Notes: generated by a model not told the origin, from the sequence alone. Positions 19,650 through 30,200 are shown, numbered from the stretch's first letter. The stretch: 64,000 bases of DNA from Lachnospiraceae bacterium (GCA_910575035.1 CAJTDL010000009.1:1-64000), one strand, 5' to 3'. Numbers and translations are program-made.

Positions 19650-22600
19650 TCACCATGGAACAGCCATCCCCTTTCCTCTTCCAAGAATCTGGGCTGATAC
19701 TGCCTCTGTAACACATTTGCGCGTCCTGTGATCATAGCACATAGCATTCCTCATAACCTGCTTCACGCTCTTGGCAAACTCTGCGCTGTCTGTTACGTCT
19801 GGCAGCGCCAAGTCGCCAAAGGATATATTCACGTCCCCAACGCCATTCCCAGTCCTCACGGGCACAATGTCCTGCTTCAGGGAACGCCCGCCAAGCAGCA
19901 CGGATGGGTCTGCGCTTGCAACCTTCCAGAGGTTCTCCGCCATCCTGCCCGTGAACACCTTGTCGCCCTGCCCGACTTCCTTTAGGACTCCCTGGCTCTT
20001 GTCAAATTGAAGCTCATTCACTCCCTCGCCTAAGAATGCAAGCTGGCTGTATGGGATGTGCCGTGAGCCAGCCCTGAACCCTTTCACGCCCAGGGACTTC
20101 AGCTTCTTATAAAGCGCCCCCGTGGACTTTGCATTGTCGTACTTTACGCCAAGCCCCGCTGCCAGCTCCTTCATCTCCTTGGTGGAGAGGACTTTGCCGC
20201 CGAAATTGCTGTAAACCTTCTTATTCAGGTCGGTGAATGTGCTGTATTCCTTTTTTGTGGCGGACACATGCCGCTTTATGTAGTCTAATGCATACGCCTT
20301 CTGCTCGGCCTTCTTTGCCTTTGCGTCCAGTTCTGCCTTTGTTATGTTGGCCTGCCTGTCCTCCACCATTACAAACGTGTCGCCTGCCTGCTTTGGGTCT
20401 GTCAGTTTTGGCTCCTCTTTTTCTGTGCCCCCCTCATCTTTATGCAGTGCTTTCAGTGCTTCTTCGCTTGTCATCAGGGAGCCTGTCCCGGCTGGGAGGG
20501 GGACAAAAGTTGGTGTTGGCTTGCTGCTTCCGGGCTTGCCGTCTTCCCTGTCAGGGATTTCGCTGGCGGCAGTCCCAGTGTTTGTTGCCCCGGCGTTCTT
20601 ATCAGCGGCATCCTGCATGTCCTTCTGGGAATCCTTAATCCCATCCACAATTCCATTTGCCGCAGCGCCTACCTTATCCCCGGTGCCATCGCCTGCCTTA
20701 TTGATTTCAGACAGCAGTGCCTTAAACTCTTCCGTGCCAAGGTAGCCAATGCCGGACATCTTCCCCATAATTGTTGATGTGGATGTTGCCGCATTGCTGT
20801 TTATGTCCTTGATTAGCTTGTCAAACTCAAGGTGGAGATTGTCAATAAGCTCCTGTATTGCGTCCTCAAAGTCATCACCCAGGTCGGACAGCATGTCCTT
20901 AGTGTCGGAGATGTACTTGTCATACTGCGTTTCCTGCAAGTCCTTCTCAGCGTCCTCTAAGGAAACCTTAAGTGTCTGTACCTTTGCCCTTGTTTCCTCG
21001 GACACGTCACCAGCGTATGCCTCCAATTGCTTGCGTAGGCTTGCAATTTCCTTCGCTTTGTCCGTGATATTGTTGTTGTAGTCGAATGCGTCCTTCTCCG
21101 CATCCAATAAGCCGCTGTACTCGCTTATCAGGTCACGCACTTTGGCTATCAGCGCCTCATACCCTTGCTTATACAGGTCTATGATGGCGTATTTCTCATC
21201 CTCTGCGGACTTTGTTGCATCCTGCATTGCCTTTATGTACTCACGCTTTTGGTCGATCAGTGTCTTGTTGTATGGGTCTTTCGCCAGTTCCCTGTCAATT
21301 TTCCTGGCCTGCTCCGCATAGTCCTCCGCCTGCTGCCCATACACATTGTAGTTCATTGCATGGAGCATTGCCACAGACCTGCCAGCGTCAGTGAGGCTCC
21401 CCGTCTTGTCGCTTGTGAGGCCTTGCCTGGACAGCTCGTTTATCATGAAGTCCATCTCTGATATGGTGTCGCTGATACGCCCCTCCAGGTACTCAAAGTT
21501 GTCCCATTCAATCTGGCGCATCTGGTTCTTGTACTCCTCCAGGGATAGCGTTGATTCATCCAGCGCATTTGTCACATCGTCTATCTGCCCAACTAAGTCA
21601 TACCATTCATCCGTGTATTTCTCAATGCTCCCATTCTGCACGGACTCGGACAGTGACTTTACCAGTTCTGCCCTCTTTTGTGTCAGGAGGGCATTCCTGT
21701 CTTCCTCATTGTTGTACAGCTTCCCATAGTAAGCCTTGCTTGCCTGGTATCCTTTTGCCTGTGCCAGGTCAATGGCGTTGTTAAGCTGCGTTGCTTTCTG
21801 CGTGTGCACGGCCATCTTATTCCCATATTCCCTGTCGATATTCTCCATCTTTTCTGCTGCCAATGACGCAAGCTCTGTCTTGGATGTTTCCTTATACAGG
21901 CCATATGTCTCCTTCGCCACATTCCTCGCTTCCAGGGACTCATTGTATTTCTCGCACGCCCGGCCAAACGAGTCGGATACCGTGTATGCCTTTGTGATTA
22001 GGCTCTGCGGTATGAATTCTTCCTTCGCGGTGTATTTCTTAACCTCGCTGATGATGGCGTTGGATGCGCTGCCAGACCCCTTTGCGCTGCTGATTTTGCC
22101 CTTCATGGTATTAAAGCTGCTGCTTAGGGAATCATACAGGCTTTTGTAGGTCGCAAGGTTCTTGCTTATGTTGGATGCCCGCAAGTCCACATACTTGTTT
22201 TTTGCCCCTGCGGTCTTCTGGTTCTTTGCCGTGGCTTCATACAGCTCATTCTGCGTGTCCCTGCTGGACACAGTGTTCCCCGCATTGTCTATCTTCGTCT
22301 GCAGCCTTGTTGCGTATGCCTCCACGTTCGCTATTGTCTCAGCGTCCTTCGCGCTTATCTCGTTCTCAACTGCCTCATTATAAGCCATGCAGTTGTAATA
22401 GTAGGTGAGGTTGCCGTTCAAATACTTTGTGCAGTATTCCTTTATGGCCTTAAGCCCATCGCTGGTTATCTTCTTGCCGGACTTGATGGCGGATGCGGCC
22501 TTTTTGAGGCGCGTCTTCAGCTTGCCCGTGGCTTTCTTGTATTCCTTGCCGCTATAGAAATTCGCCTTCTTTGCGGCTTTCTTCCTGTCGGATGCCGCCA

Positions 22601-25600
22601 GCTTCCTCATGTTGGCATAAATCTTCGCATTGCCTTCCGCAAGGCTTGCCTGTATGTTTGCATTCCTGTTCTTTGCGGATGCAGTCTCCGCTATGGATGT
22701 GGCTGCCCTGTCAGCTATGGCCTGCCTATTGTCCAATTTATTCTGCAGCTGCTCCTCCCTCAGCGACTTCTTCTCTGCCTGTGCGGTGAGCGCATACATC
22801 TCATACGCTAACCTGTTCTCATCCTCCGCATTCTTATAGGCGTTGTAGCTGTTGCAGTAGGAGAGCAGGCTGTTCAATGCAGTGTATTCCCTGCCTTTTG
22901 CAGACTTCATTGCATTGGCTATTGCATTGATGGTGGATGTGCCGACCAATTTCTTGGACTTCACGCATTTGATTGCCTTCTGGAACAGCCCCTTGTTTTT
23001 CTTGGACACATTCTTCTGGCTTGCCTTTTGTATTTTGCTGCCAAGCTTCGCACGGCTGGATTTGGAGGATGCATACGCTGCCTTAAGGTTATTCTGCCTT
23101 TGGTCAATGTTCTTTGCCTTGGCGTTTATGAGCCTGTTTTTGACGGATGTGGATGAGGCGGTGGAGAGCCTTGTGTCCAGCCTCTCATCTGCGGTGTCCT
23201 CGCCCTCATTCTTCCTGTCAGCCTTGGCTTTCGCAAGGGCTGCCTGCGCAATTGCGTTCTCTGCCATGGACTTCGTGAGTTCCTGGATGGATGTGTTGCT
23301 TTCCCCAACCCTTTCATTGTACTCACGCCATGCCTCGGTGTTCTTCTTTACGGTTGCACGGAGTTCCAGCAGCTTCTTCCTTTGCAGGATTGTGTTGTGG
23401 ACTTGGGAGAGCATGTTCCTGTTCAGCTTTTTGTAGTCCTTTGCGCTTGCTTGGGATCCCCATGCCTCCTTCATGTCCATGCTGTTCTGGATGCGTGTGC
23501 TTACGGACTCTAAGCGGGAGAGGATCTGGTCATATTTTGTGACGTATGCCTCAATCTTCTCTTGTAAGAGTTCGCGCTGTGTGTCTTTCAGTTCCCTGAT
23601 TGCTTCCTGGCAGTCCAGGGCTTTTTCATACCACTCTTGGTAATTCTTGATGCGCTCCTTCAGCCCATCATCTGATATGTCCTCTATGTTGATGCTGCCA
23701 TCCCGCACCTGAGCCGCATACCCAGCCTCTAAGCCAAAGCTGTTCGCCTTTGCCATGTATGCGCTGTAAGCCTTGGTCTGTAGGTTGATTTCCTCTGTCA
23801 CTTTGGCGATTGCCTTGTCATAGGACTTTGCCCGGGACTTAAGTGAGAGGAATGTTGCCTCTGCCTTGGCTTTCATGCGGTCTATTGCGGCCTCGATGCG
23901 GGATATTGCTATCTCAATGAAGTCGAAGGTTTCTGGTGTTGGCTTTGAGGATGAGCCAGAGCCGCTCCCGCCCCCACTGCCACTGTTCCTGCTGCCGCCT
24001 GAATAGCCGCCTGTGTTGATTTTTGGGGCTTTTACCTCTGCTGGCTTTTCATATTGATTCTTTATGTTTTTGTATGCCTGTTCAGGTGACACCGTTTCAT
24101 GGCTGTTCTGTGCGCCTCCTGTGCCTGTGCCATCATTGCCAACCGTTACCATATTGGCATAAGATGCTGCCGCAGCCACGCCATAATACTCAGATATAAG
24201 CCTCCCTAACTGGCTTATTTTTGCATCTACATTTAAGTTTGTGTTCGCAAATATTTGCTCTTGTATAATGCAGTCAATAATAGCATACCTTACCGTATCT
24301 GTTGCCCCAGCTTCATCCAATAGGTTTGAAATGGCAATCCTAGTCTTAGTGTTAACGCCATCTTTTGCGATTTCAAGTGCCCTTAGTTTTAATTGGTGGA
24401 TTTGGATTTTCTCAGCAAGGCTCTGCTGCACAATCTCCTCCGCATTGTCAACGCCCATGGACGCAAGCTGGCTTATATAATAGTCTTTATTGCTGTCTGT
24501 GAGGTTTGCAAGGAAGTTATTGCTGTTTATGTATGCGGTGGCCAGGCTGTCTGTCACCCTCTGCACATCGTCAATGGATGATGATGCATTGCCCAATACG
24601 GACACATAGTTTTCCCATTCTTCGGCCTGTGCCTTCAACGCATTGTCCATGCCAGAGAACACATCTGCGGTGATTGCCTCCTTTGGCTCTTCCTTTTTGC
24701 TGTAAAGGTTCTCTGAAAGTGACGTTATCCCCTTACGCATTGACGAAAGCTGGTCTGCGGATGACTTGAGTTCATTTATCTTGTATAGGAAGTCCTCAAT
24801 CTCAACGGTCTTGTCTGGGTCTAGCCCTAATTGCTTTAGGAAGTCCCCTGAGCCTTCTGCCTCATTGAACGTCTCAATTGTAAGCTGGCCTGCCTCCGCA
24901 AGTTCTAAGAGGCTTTCCTTGAGGTCTTTCATGGGGGAGTCGCTGTCTTCTATGCTGTCGAGGGATGCCCAGGCTTCATCGAAGGGGAGGGATGGTGGTT
25001 CTGTATCCGAAGACTCTTCAATTTTCCCTTGAACATAGCCAAGCTCTACCATAAGATCAATAATATCCTGCACTTTAAGCCCATAGTTTTCTGCTTTTTC
25101 ATATAGCTTATCAAAAACATCCCCATTATTTCCGTCATCTGCCATCGCCTGCAAATCTATGTCTGACAATCCCCTTATCTCTTCTGCCAATTTTGCGACA
25201 GTCCCGTCATTCTGCAATGTCTGGTAGAATGAATACACATCATCTTTAGCAGCCGAAAAGACATTGTCCATAATGCCAGAATATTTCTCCCATTCAGCTT
25301 CATTCTCCCCTATCAATTGTTTAGCCATCTGCAATTCATTCCATGCCTTATTTACATTTTCATCATTATAAGGATCTTCGCTTCTGAGTATGGCTTCACT
25401 GTATGCCTCCACTGCCGACACAGCTTCATTATAGCTATTTGACAGGCTATCATCAGATGCTATCTGAGCCATTTTAGCCTGGTTATAAATCCCGCCATAC
25501 TCACTAATGATATTCTTTGCATCTGACAAGGCATCACCAGAATTATCCAGAATCCCATCGAAAATACCCGCCATAACTTTTGATACATTGCCGGATTCTT

Positions 25601-28292
25601 TTTGCAGTAATTTTATTTCATCCATAAAATTATTTATAGATTCTGCCGCTTCTTCTGCGCCGCCCACGAATTGGAAGCCATTTCCAGTGAAGCCAATCCC
25701 ATTTGAATCAGCTATTTGACTTATCTGGTCTAATAACACAAGCTCATCAGCATCTACCATGCCACCCATAGTTCCAAGATGGTATGTATTGTCTGAATCC
25801 ATTTTATTTTCCGCTTCTTCAATTCCTCCACGGTTCTCATTAAGGAATTTATTTGCCGACTCCTTATTTAATTCCTTAATTGCATCTGTCTGATCCTTAT
25901 ATGCGTCAGTCACAAGGTTTAAGTGGCTATATTCCTCGCCGAATTTATCATTTAATTCCGATTGAAGCTCCAGCAGCTGCCTCTTTACATTATAAGTCTC
26001 TTCCTCATTTCCCTTTGCTGCAAGGAGCTGTTCACGGAGTTCTTTATACTTTGAGGCATAATCATTGACGGAAGAAGACGCTTCTTTATATACATCTGCT
26101 GCCTCTTTCGCTTTCTGTATGGCTTCCCCTGCTTTTTGGTTGCTTTTACTAATTGCGGAAGTTGCAACCCCAACAAGTGTCGAAATGCCTAATACTGCAA
26201 TCCCAACTGGATTCGACAAGAAGGCCGCTTTAACGCTTGCCCCAAACCCTTTCACTGCCGCAGAAAGTTTAAAGGTGCTTGCCGTAGCCGCTTCGTTAGC
26301 TGCCGTCTGGGCATTTGTAGATTGTATTAATCCCATTTTTGCTAATTTTGCCTGTGCTTCTGCCTCTGTAAGCCCAGTTTTAGTCAAAATTGCTATACGA
26401 TCCGACTCTTCCAAGGCTTCACTCGCTAATACCTGTTTCAACTGGGCATCTGTCAACCCAATACATGATTCCTGTAATTTATTCATCTTATTGGCATACC
26501 TTGCCGTGCCTGCTGTAAGGGTTTCCATGTGTTTCACAGTATTTAAAGCTGCCCCAAAATTACTTGCTTGCACTGCGCTATTTTTAAATGCTACCGTAAG
26601 CGCAGCAATACCTTTTAAAATGCCTAATGCCAAAAACCCTTTCAATGTCCCTTCAAGAATCCCACAAGAATTGGCAAAATCCAATACTGCGGTTCCAGCA
26701 TTCGCCAGCCCCTTTACTGTTTCCCCATTTATGACATTGTTATAAGTTTCAGCCATGGCAACGCCAAACCTTTCTGTTGATGCCTTTGCGCTGTCTAAAT
26801 AAATTTGGTACTCATTACTTGCCGTCCCTGCCGCATTCAAAGAACGGTTCAAAAGCTCATTTGCCTCTGCCATATTTCCCAGAATTGAGGAAACCTGGTT
26901 GGATCGCTGTTTCCCGGCTATAAGTTCAAGCAATGCGCTTGCGTCCGTATCCGACATCTTTGAATATACTTTAGATATGTCATTATAAATGTCAAATATT
27001 GAGCGGAAGGTTTCTTCATCAGCTTCCAGAATGTCAACCCCGCCATTGCCGTCCATATTTGTCAGTGCCTTGATTTTTTCTGCCAGGGTAGATGTGGACT
27101 CAATGACACCGTCCGTCTCCTCACCCATCTCTTGAAGCTCAACCGTGCAGCCACGGATCCTAAGTGCGGATGTCCTGATTGCCAATGCAACCTTATTGCT
27201 GTCCTGGACAGCCCGGTTCCCGGCACCGAGCATGGCAATAAACTCATCAACGCTGGTATTTGCGTCACTCATAACCGATCCGACGGCCTGAATCCCGCTG
27301 GCCACCTCCTCTTGGCTGATTGATGCGGTGTTTCCAATAAGGTCAATCTTGTCATTTAGTGCCTGTGCCTTTTCAGCCAATTGATCCATCCCGTAACCGT
27401 CAATCTTATCATAGCCCTGTAAGCCAGACAGAAGCGCTTTCGATGCAGCCTCTGCCCCCATGTCCCCGACATGTTCAAGCTGCACTGCCATATCAGCCAA
27501 TGTCTCCGAATCCGCAAGGCTATAGCCAGCCCTTGAAAATGTGGTCATTGCATCTATATAATCTTTTGTCGCAACTGCCAATTCTTTTGTCCTGCTGATT
27601 ACTTTATCAAGGTACTCTGGGAAGCCACTTCTTGAAATTTCAGAATTGACACGGCTTAGATCCGTCATTGCAGAATCCAACTCCACTGCCTCTTTCCATG
27701 CATTCCTCAACTGTGCCGTAAAACGCATGATGAGGCCATAGCCGCCAAACAATTGCAGCACCTTGGAAAATCCCCTTTTTAATGCATCCGTCATGGTCAT
27801 CCCTGAATTGCCTGTCACCTTTAACTCAGAACGGAATGCGCCTAATTGGAGCCTTAGGCTATTTAATTCTTTTGCGCTGTCAGCCAATTGGGCAGAATCC
27901 AAAAGCCGGGCATACTTCTGCGACATCCCAGCGTCTTTAAAAAGTCTTGAATTCTGCTGCCCCAAAAGCTTAATGTCATTTACAAGCTTATCTTTTTTAA
28001 CAGAAAGGTTTACCTCAATAGGCTGAGCACCCGCTTTCTTTTGAGCCTGCTGTGTTGCCTGCTGCACAGATGCAGTGATTCCTTTCTTGTCAACCTTTCC
28101 AGTTAAATTTACTGTGCTGTTCAATGAGGCTAAATCCTGTTTCAATTGCGCCCTTGTCTTAGTTTTATTTAAAGTTCCAACCAGGGGGATTTTAATATCA
28201 CCGAGATTTTTAGCGTCCTCCCGTACCTGCTCCTTCGATTGGGATTTCTTTAATGAAGCAATCAAATCAATTATAAAATTGTTTTCTGCCAA
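19650..28292 (-). CDS. Phage tail tape measure protein
   Basis: Giant (2880-residue) tail-length protein. The N-terminal 500 residues match the TP901-type core: LDSAMTDLSRVNSEIS, a stretch from TKDYIDAMTTFSRAGYSLADSE, and QEEVASGIQAVGSVMSD. Hydrophobic segments near 560 and 690 (FLSNPVGIAVLGISTLVGVA) fit a membrane-inserting role. Long helical stretches, a Gly/Ser linker near residue 1430 and a C-terminal FRAGSRHIPYSQLAFLGEG module follow. I start at TTG 28292 because AAGGAGG lies 10 bases upstream; a farther TTG at 28319 lies upstream of that site. No portal, capsid or tail-tube genes adjoin it, which is unusual. Base composition changes along the gene: the 19.7-24.1 kb part is clearly more GC-rich than 24.2-26.9 kb. 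Confidence 0.9.
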   Translation of the reverse strand: MAENNFIIDLIASLKKSQSKEQVREDAKNLGDIKIPLVGTLNKTKTRAQLKQDLASLNSTVNLTGKVDKKGITASVQQATQQAQKKAGAQPIEVNLSVKKDKLVNDIKLLGQQNSRLFKDAGMSQKYARLLDSAQLADSAKELNSLRLQLGAFRSELKVTGNSGMTMTDALKRGFSKVLQLFGGYGLIMRFTAQLRNAWKEAVELDSAMTDLSRVNSEISRSGFPEYLDKVISRTKELAVATKDYIDAMTTFSRAGYSLADSETLADMAVQLEHVGDMGAEAASKALLSGLQGYDKIDGYGMDQLAEKAQALNDKIDLIGNTASISQEEVASGIQAVGSVMSDANTSVDEFIAMLGAGNRAVQDSNKVALAIRTSALRIRGCTVELQEMGEETDGVIESTSTLAEKIKALTNMDGNGGVDILEADEETFRSIFDIYNDISKVYSKMSDTDASALLELIAGKQRSNQVSSILGNMAEANELLNRSLNAAGTASNEYQIYLDSAKASTERFGVAMAETYNNVINGETVKGLANAGTAVLDFANSCGILEGTLKGFLALGILKGIAALTVAFKNSAVQASNFGAALNTVKHMETLTAGTARYANKMNKLQESCIGLTDAQLKQVLASEALEESDRIAILTKTGLTEAEAQAKLAKMGLIQSTNAQTAANEAATASTFKLSAAVKGFGASVKAAFLSNPVGIAVLGISTLVGVATSAISKSNQKAGEAIQKAKEAADVYKEASSSVNDYASKYKELREQLLAAKGNEEETYNVKRQLLELQSELNDKFGEEYSHLNLVTDAYKDQTDAIKELNKESANKFLNENRGGIEEAENKMDSDNTYHLGTMGGMVDADELVLLDQISQIADSNGIGFTGNGFQFVGGAEEAAESINNFMDEIKLLQKESGNVSKVMAGIFDGILDNSGDALSDAKNIISEYGGIYNQAKMAQIASDDSLSNSYNEAVSAVEAYSEAILRSEDPYNDENVNKAWNELQMAKQLIGENEAEWEKYSGIMDNVFSAAKDDVYSFYQTLQNDGTVAKLAEEIRGLSDIDLQAMADDGNNGDVFDKLYEKAENYGLKVQDIIDLMVELGYVQGKIEESSDTEPPSLPFDEAWASLDSIEDSDSPMKDLKESLLELAEAGQLTIETFNEAEGSGDFLKQLGLDPDKTVEIEDFLYKINELKSSADQLSSMRKGITSLSENLYSKKEEPKEAITADVFSGMDNALKAQAEEWENYVSVLGNASSSIDDVQRVTDSLATAYINSNNFLANLTDSNKDYYISQLASMGVDNAEEIVQQSLAEKIQIHQLKLRALEIAKDGVNTKTRIAISNLLDEAGATDTVRYAIIDCIIQEQIFANTNLNVDAKISQLGRLISEYYGVAAAASYANMVTVGNDGTGTGGAQNSHETVSPEQAYKNIKNQYEKPAEVKAPKINTGGYSGGSRNSGSGGGSGSGSSSKPTPETFDFIEIAISRIEAAIDRMKAKAEATFLSLKSRAKSYDKAIAKVTEEINLQTKAYSAYMAKANSFGLEAGYAAQVRDGSINIEDISDDGLKERIKNYQEWYEKALDCQEAIRELKDTQRELLQEKIEAYVTKYDQILSRLESVSTRIQNSMDMKEAWGSQASAKDYKKLNRNMLSQVHNTILQRKKLLELRATVKKNTEAWREYNERVGESNTSIQELTKSMAENAIAQAALAKAKADRKNEGEDTADERLDTRLSTASSTSVKNRLINAKAKNIDQRQNNLKAAYASSKSSRAKLGSKIQKASQKNVSKKNKGLFQKAIKCVKSKKLVGTSTINAIANAMKSAKGREYTALNSLLSYCNSYNAYKNAEDENRLAYEMYALTAQAEKKSLREEQLQNKLDNRQAIADRAATSIAETASAKNRNANIQASLAEGNAKIYANMRKLAASDRKKAAKKANFYSGKEYKKATGKLKTRLKKAASAIKSGKKITSDGLKAIKEYCTKYLNGNLTYYYNCMAYNEAVENEISAKDAETIANVEAYATRLQTKIDNAGNTVSSRDTQNELYEATAKNQKTAGAKNKYVDLRASNISKNLATYKSLYDSLSSSFNTMKGKISSAKGSGSASNAIISEVKKYTAKEEFIPQSLITKAYTVSDSFGRACEKYNESLEARNVAKETYGLYKETSKTELASLAAEKMENIDREYGNKMAVHTQKATQLNNAIDLAQAKGYQASKAYYGKLYNNEEDRNALLTQKRAELVKSLSESVQNGSIEKYTDEWYDLVGQIDDVTNALDESTLSLEEYKNQMRQIEWDNFEYLEGRISDTISEMDFMINELSRQGLTSDKTGSLTDAGRSVAMLHAMNYNVYGQQAEDYAEQARKIDRELAKDPYNKTLIDQKREYIKAMQDATKSAEDEKYAIIDLYKQGYEALIAKVRDLISEYSGLLDAEKDAFDYNNNITDKAKEIASLRKQLEAYAGDVSEETRAKVQTLKVSLEDAEKDLQETQYDKYISDTKDMLSDLGDDFEDAIQELIDNLHLEFDKLIKDINSNAATSTSTIMGKMSGIGYLGTEEFKALLSEINKAGDGTGDKVGAAANGIVDGIKDSQKDMQDAADKNAGATNTGTAASEIPDREDGKPGSSKPTPTFVPLPAGTGSLMTSEEALKALHKDEGGTEKEEPKLTDPKQAGDTFVMVEDRQANITKAELDAKAKKAEQKAYALDYIKRHVSATKKEYSTFTDLNKKVYSNFGGKVLSTKEMKELAAGLGVKYDNAKSTGALYKKLKSLGVKGFRAGSRHIPYSQLAFLGEGVNELQFDKSQGVLKEVGQGDKVFTGRMAENLWKVASADPSVLLGGRSLKQDIVPVRTGNGVGDVNISFGDLALPDVTDSAEFAKSVKQVMRNAMCYDHRTRKCVTEAVSAQILGRGKGMAVPW

Positions 28293-28317
28293 ATTGACAT
28301 TCCTCCTTTTTGCAATC

Positions 28318-28353
28318 AAAAAAGACAGCCTCTATATTGGACTGTCTTTTTCA
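28318..28353. terminator. Bidirectional-looking terminator hairpin
   Basis: AAAAGACAG and CTGTCTTTTT pair with A- and T-runs on both sides. It lies between the 203-residue gene and the tape measure start, so it can end the former's leftward transcript. Confidence 0.7.
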
Positions 28354-28374
28354 TATCATATTTTGTTATATATT

Positions 28375-28986
28375 CTATTGTGTTTTTAGCAATTCTTTAA
28401 AATACTCATCAATTTCTTTGCTTTGTTCCAAAATGTCTCTCCATAGTTTAGATGTAGCGTCATATGGCCTATTACAAGTTAAAATTTCAAACGATTCCTT
28501 CTTTTCAAATTTTAATCTTATAATCAATTCAGCAAAATCTACTGTCTCTGAAACCGTTTCTGAATCCGATGCCCCAACAACAGCACCCGTAACACCAAAT
28601 AGCATTGCACCTTTCAATGCCTTATTCTTATTACTTACTGTATATGTACGATTGACTGTCTTTACCACCATTTCATAATCTATAAGATTGGAATATTCAA
28701 CTTCGTATGCATTATAGCCAAGCCTTAAAACAAGTATTATTTTTTGCTTAGTGTCAAAATGTAATGTAGCATCTGCAATTCTGAATTCTTTATCAGAATC
28801 CAAACCTTCATACTCGTACCAGCAATGGTATATGCCGTCCTCTTTTTTAAATAATCCCAATCTTTTTGGCTCCTTTATGACTTCGCACTCAAAAAAATTC
28901 TTATCGAATCCAGTACAATAAGCTGCCATATATAATGCCTCACTTTTATTGGGTGCTTGCCACTCGCATTCGTATAACTTGATCAT
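28375..28986 (-). CDS. Hypothetical protein with a Gly-rich hydrophobic patch
   Basis: 203 residues, not recognised. The first 100 residues look like a small beta-rich domain, and KGAMLFGVTGAVVGASDSE around residue 120-145 is a Gly/Ala hydrophobic hairpin of the kind seen in short-chain membrane-associated proteins. A helical, charged C-terminus ends with LEQSKEIDEYFKELLKTQ. No signal peptide. It lies alone upstream of the tape measure gene, separated by a terminator. Confidence 0.6.
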   Translation of the reverse strand: MIKLYECEWQAPNKSEALYMAAYCTGFDKNFFECEVIKEPKRLGLFKKEDGIYHCWYEYEGLDSDKEFRIADATLHFDTKQKIILVLRLGYNAYEVEYSNLIDYEMVVKTVNRTYTVSNKNKALKGAMLFGVTGAVVGASDSETVSETVDFAELIIRLKFEKKESFEILTCNRPYDATSKLWRDILEQSKEIDEYFKELLKTQ

Positions 28987-29208
28987 TATATTTTTCCTCT
29001 CATTAAGATATAGTAATTATAACTTTCTTGCTATTTCCTGCATTATATCATTGCCAAATAAGTCATTCAAGTAAAATGTTTATTTGTTTCTCCAAGCTTA
29101 ACGCAACACACTATGCAAAACGGCAACTATGTCCAATAAAAAGTCTCCTGCTGCCACTCCCACTTTGCAAAAAACCAGACTTTCCCCATCCCTGATTTTC
29201 TGCATCAC

Positions 29209-29257
29209 AAAAAGGCAAAAATTCTTCCATTTTCTCCAAATTTTTGCCTTTTTTACG
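29209..29257. terminator. Long A/T-flanked terminator hairpin
   Basis: AAAAAGGCAAAAATT and AATTTTTGCCTTTTTT pair around 15 bases. Strong on either strand. It ends the leftward transcript carrying the two small HTH genes. Confidence 0.75.
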
Positions 29258-29338
29258 TCTTTTTTCATTTTTTTAGGGGATTTTTCAAGAATAGGGCTTA
29301 GATATTTCCTTATAAAGATTTTTTAGAAATGTTTCCTA

Positions 29339-29533
29339 CTAATTGTTCAAAAGATATTTTTCTAATTTTTCATACAGATATTCATAAAGGTCTATCTTGC
29401 CATTCTTAAAACTTGACAATGTATTGTGGTTTATACCCGTAACTTTACTAATCCAAATCTGTTTCTCCCGTTGCAGCCGCTTTTTATATATTTCTCTTAA
29501 CTTGTCTTGTTCTTCGTGCGTAATATTCCTCAC
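29339..29533 (-). CDS. Small HTH protein A
   Basis: 64-residue probable DNA-binding protein. ISKVTGINHNTLSSFKNGKIDLYEYLYEKLEKYL matches the helix-turn-helix and third helix of Cro/XRE-like minimal regulators. Translation starts at GTG with GAAGGTG upstream. It is similar in size and layout to the neighbouring gene at 29614-29814. Confidence 0.65.
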   Translation of the reverse strand: MRNITHEEQDKLREIYKKRLQREKQIWISKVTGINHNTLSSFKNGKIDLYEYLYEKLEKYLLNN

Positions 29534-29613
29534 TACTTTTCACCTTCTTTCTTTAAATTTTTATAATCCATATGTGCGCATCTGTCAGCGCACATTCACA
29601 TGTATACAAAGCC

Positions 29614-29814
29614 TTAATATCCCTTTGATGATAAGTACGCATCTAAGGACTCTCGGTCAAGTAATCCTAAATCACATTTGCTGTTTTTATATCGTGACAA
29701 TAGGCCTTCGTTGATCTTAGTCTGCTTTGATATGTGCTTTTGGCGCACACCTTCTGTTTTAATAAACTGTAATAGCCTGTCCCTTAATATTTCTTGTGAT
29801 AACAACATATACAT
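29614..29814 (-). CDS. Small HTH protein B
   Basis: 66 residues with RQKHISKQTKINEGLLSRYKNSKCDL, a Cro/XRE-type helix-turn-helix. The C-terminus SLDAYLSSKGY replaces the usual fifth helix. It probably forms an operon with the gene 80 bases downstream. Function is presumably regulatory within the element. Confidence 0.65.
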   Translation of the reverse strand: MYMLLSQEILRDRLLQFIKTEGVRQKHISKQTKINEGLLSRYKNSKCDLGLLDRESLDAYLSSKGY

Positions 29815-29879
29815 TTCCTCACTTTCTTTTTTTTATTGATATGTAATTTTTTATGCAAAAAAAATTTTTTTACGCTCAA

Positions 29880-30200
29880 GCTAACACCCAACAGGGAGTT
29901 GTGGAAGCCTCTCTGCTGGATGACCTTTAGCTTATGGCCAAAGGATTTTATGTGCTTGATCCGTCCAATCGGGAGAACCAAGCACGAACACTGGGCACGG
30001 CTTTGGCACACGCACCCAGCCAAAATAACATAACAAATCATATGGATTTTATATAAAACCGTAGGATGGATGGCACCCTACAGGGATTACCGTTTTGGGC
30101 ACTGGCAGTTTTTATGGCCTGGCCTTTTCCACAATGCCAAGCCCTGCCAATGCCATAGTATGACATTCAAAACAATATATAATAATCCGCTTGATGCGGT
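29880..30200. ncRNA. Candidate structured RNA or multi-hairpin region
   Basis: Non-coding and locally GC-rich in an AT-rich setting. Hairpins: CCAACAGGGAG with CTCTCTGCTGG (29886-29917); GCCAAAG with CTTTGGC enclosing GTGCTTG with CAAGCAC (29937-30008); GTAGG with CCTAC (about 30062-30082); GGCACTGGCAG with CTGCCAATGCC (30097-30153); CCGC with GCGG (30183-30197). Strand and class are unknown. The frames open across it look non-biological. Confidence 0.4.

Noticed and set aside
20237-23542. Many long frames antisense to the tape measure gene
   Set aside because: Shadows of a repetitive, helix-rich coding sequence; Cys/Ser/Leu-rich with no ribosome sites.
29784-30041. 85-codon frame on the minus strand
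   Set aside because: It lies in the hairpin-rich region, has no ribosome site and an odd composition, and its end is poly-Lys from an A-run.
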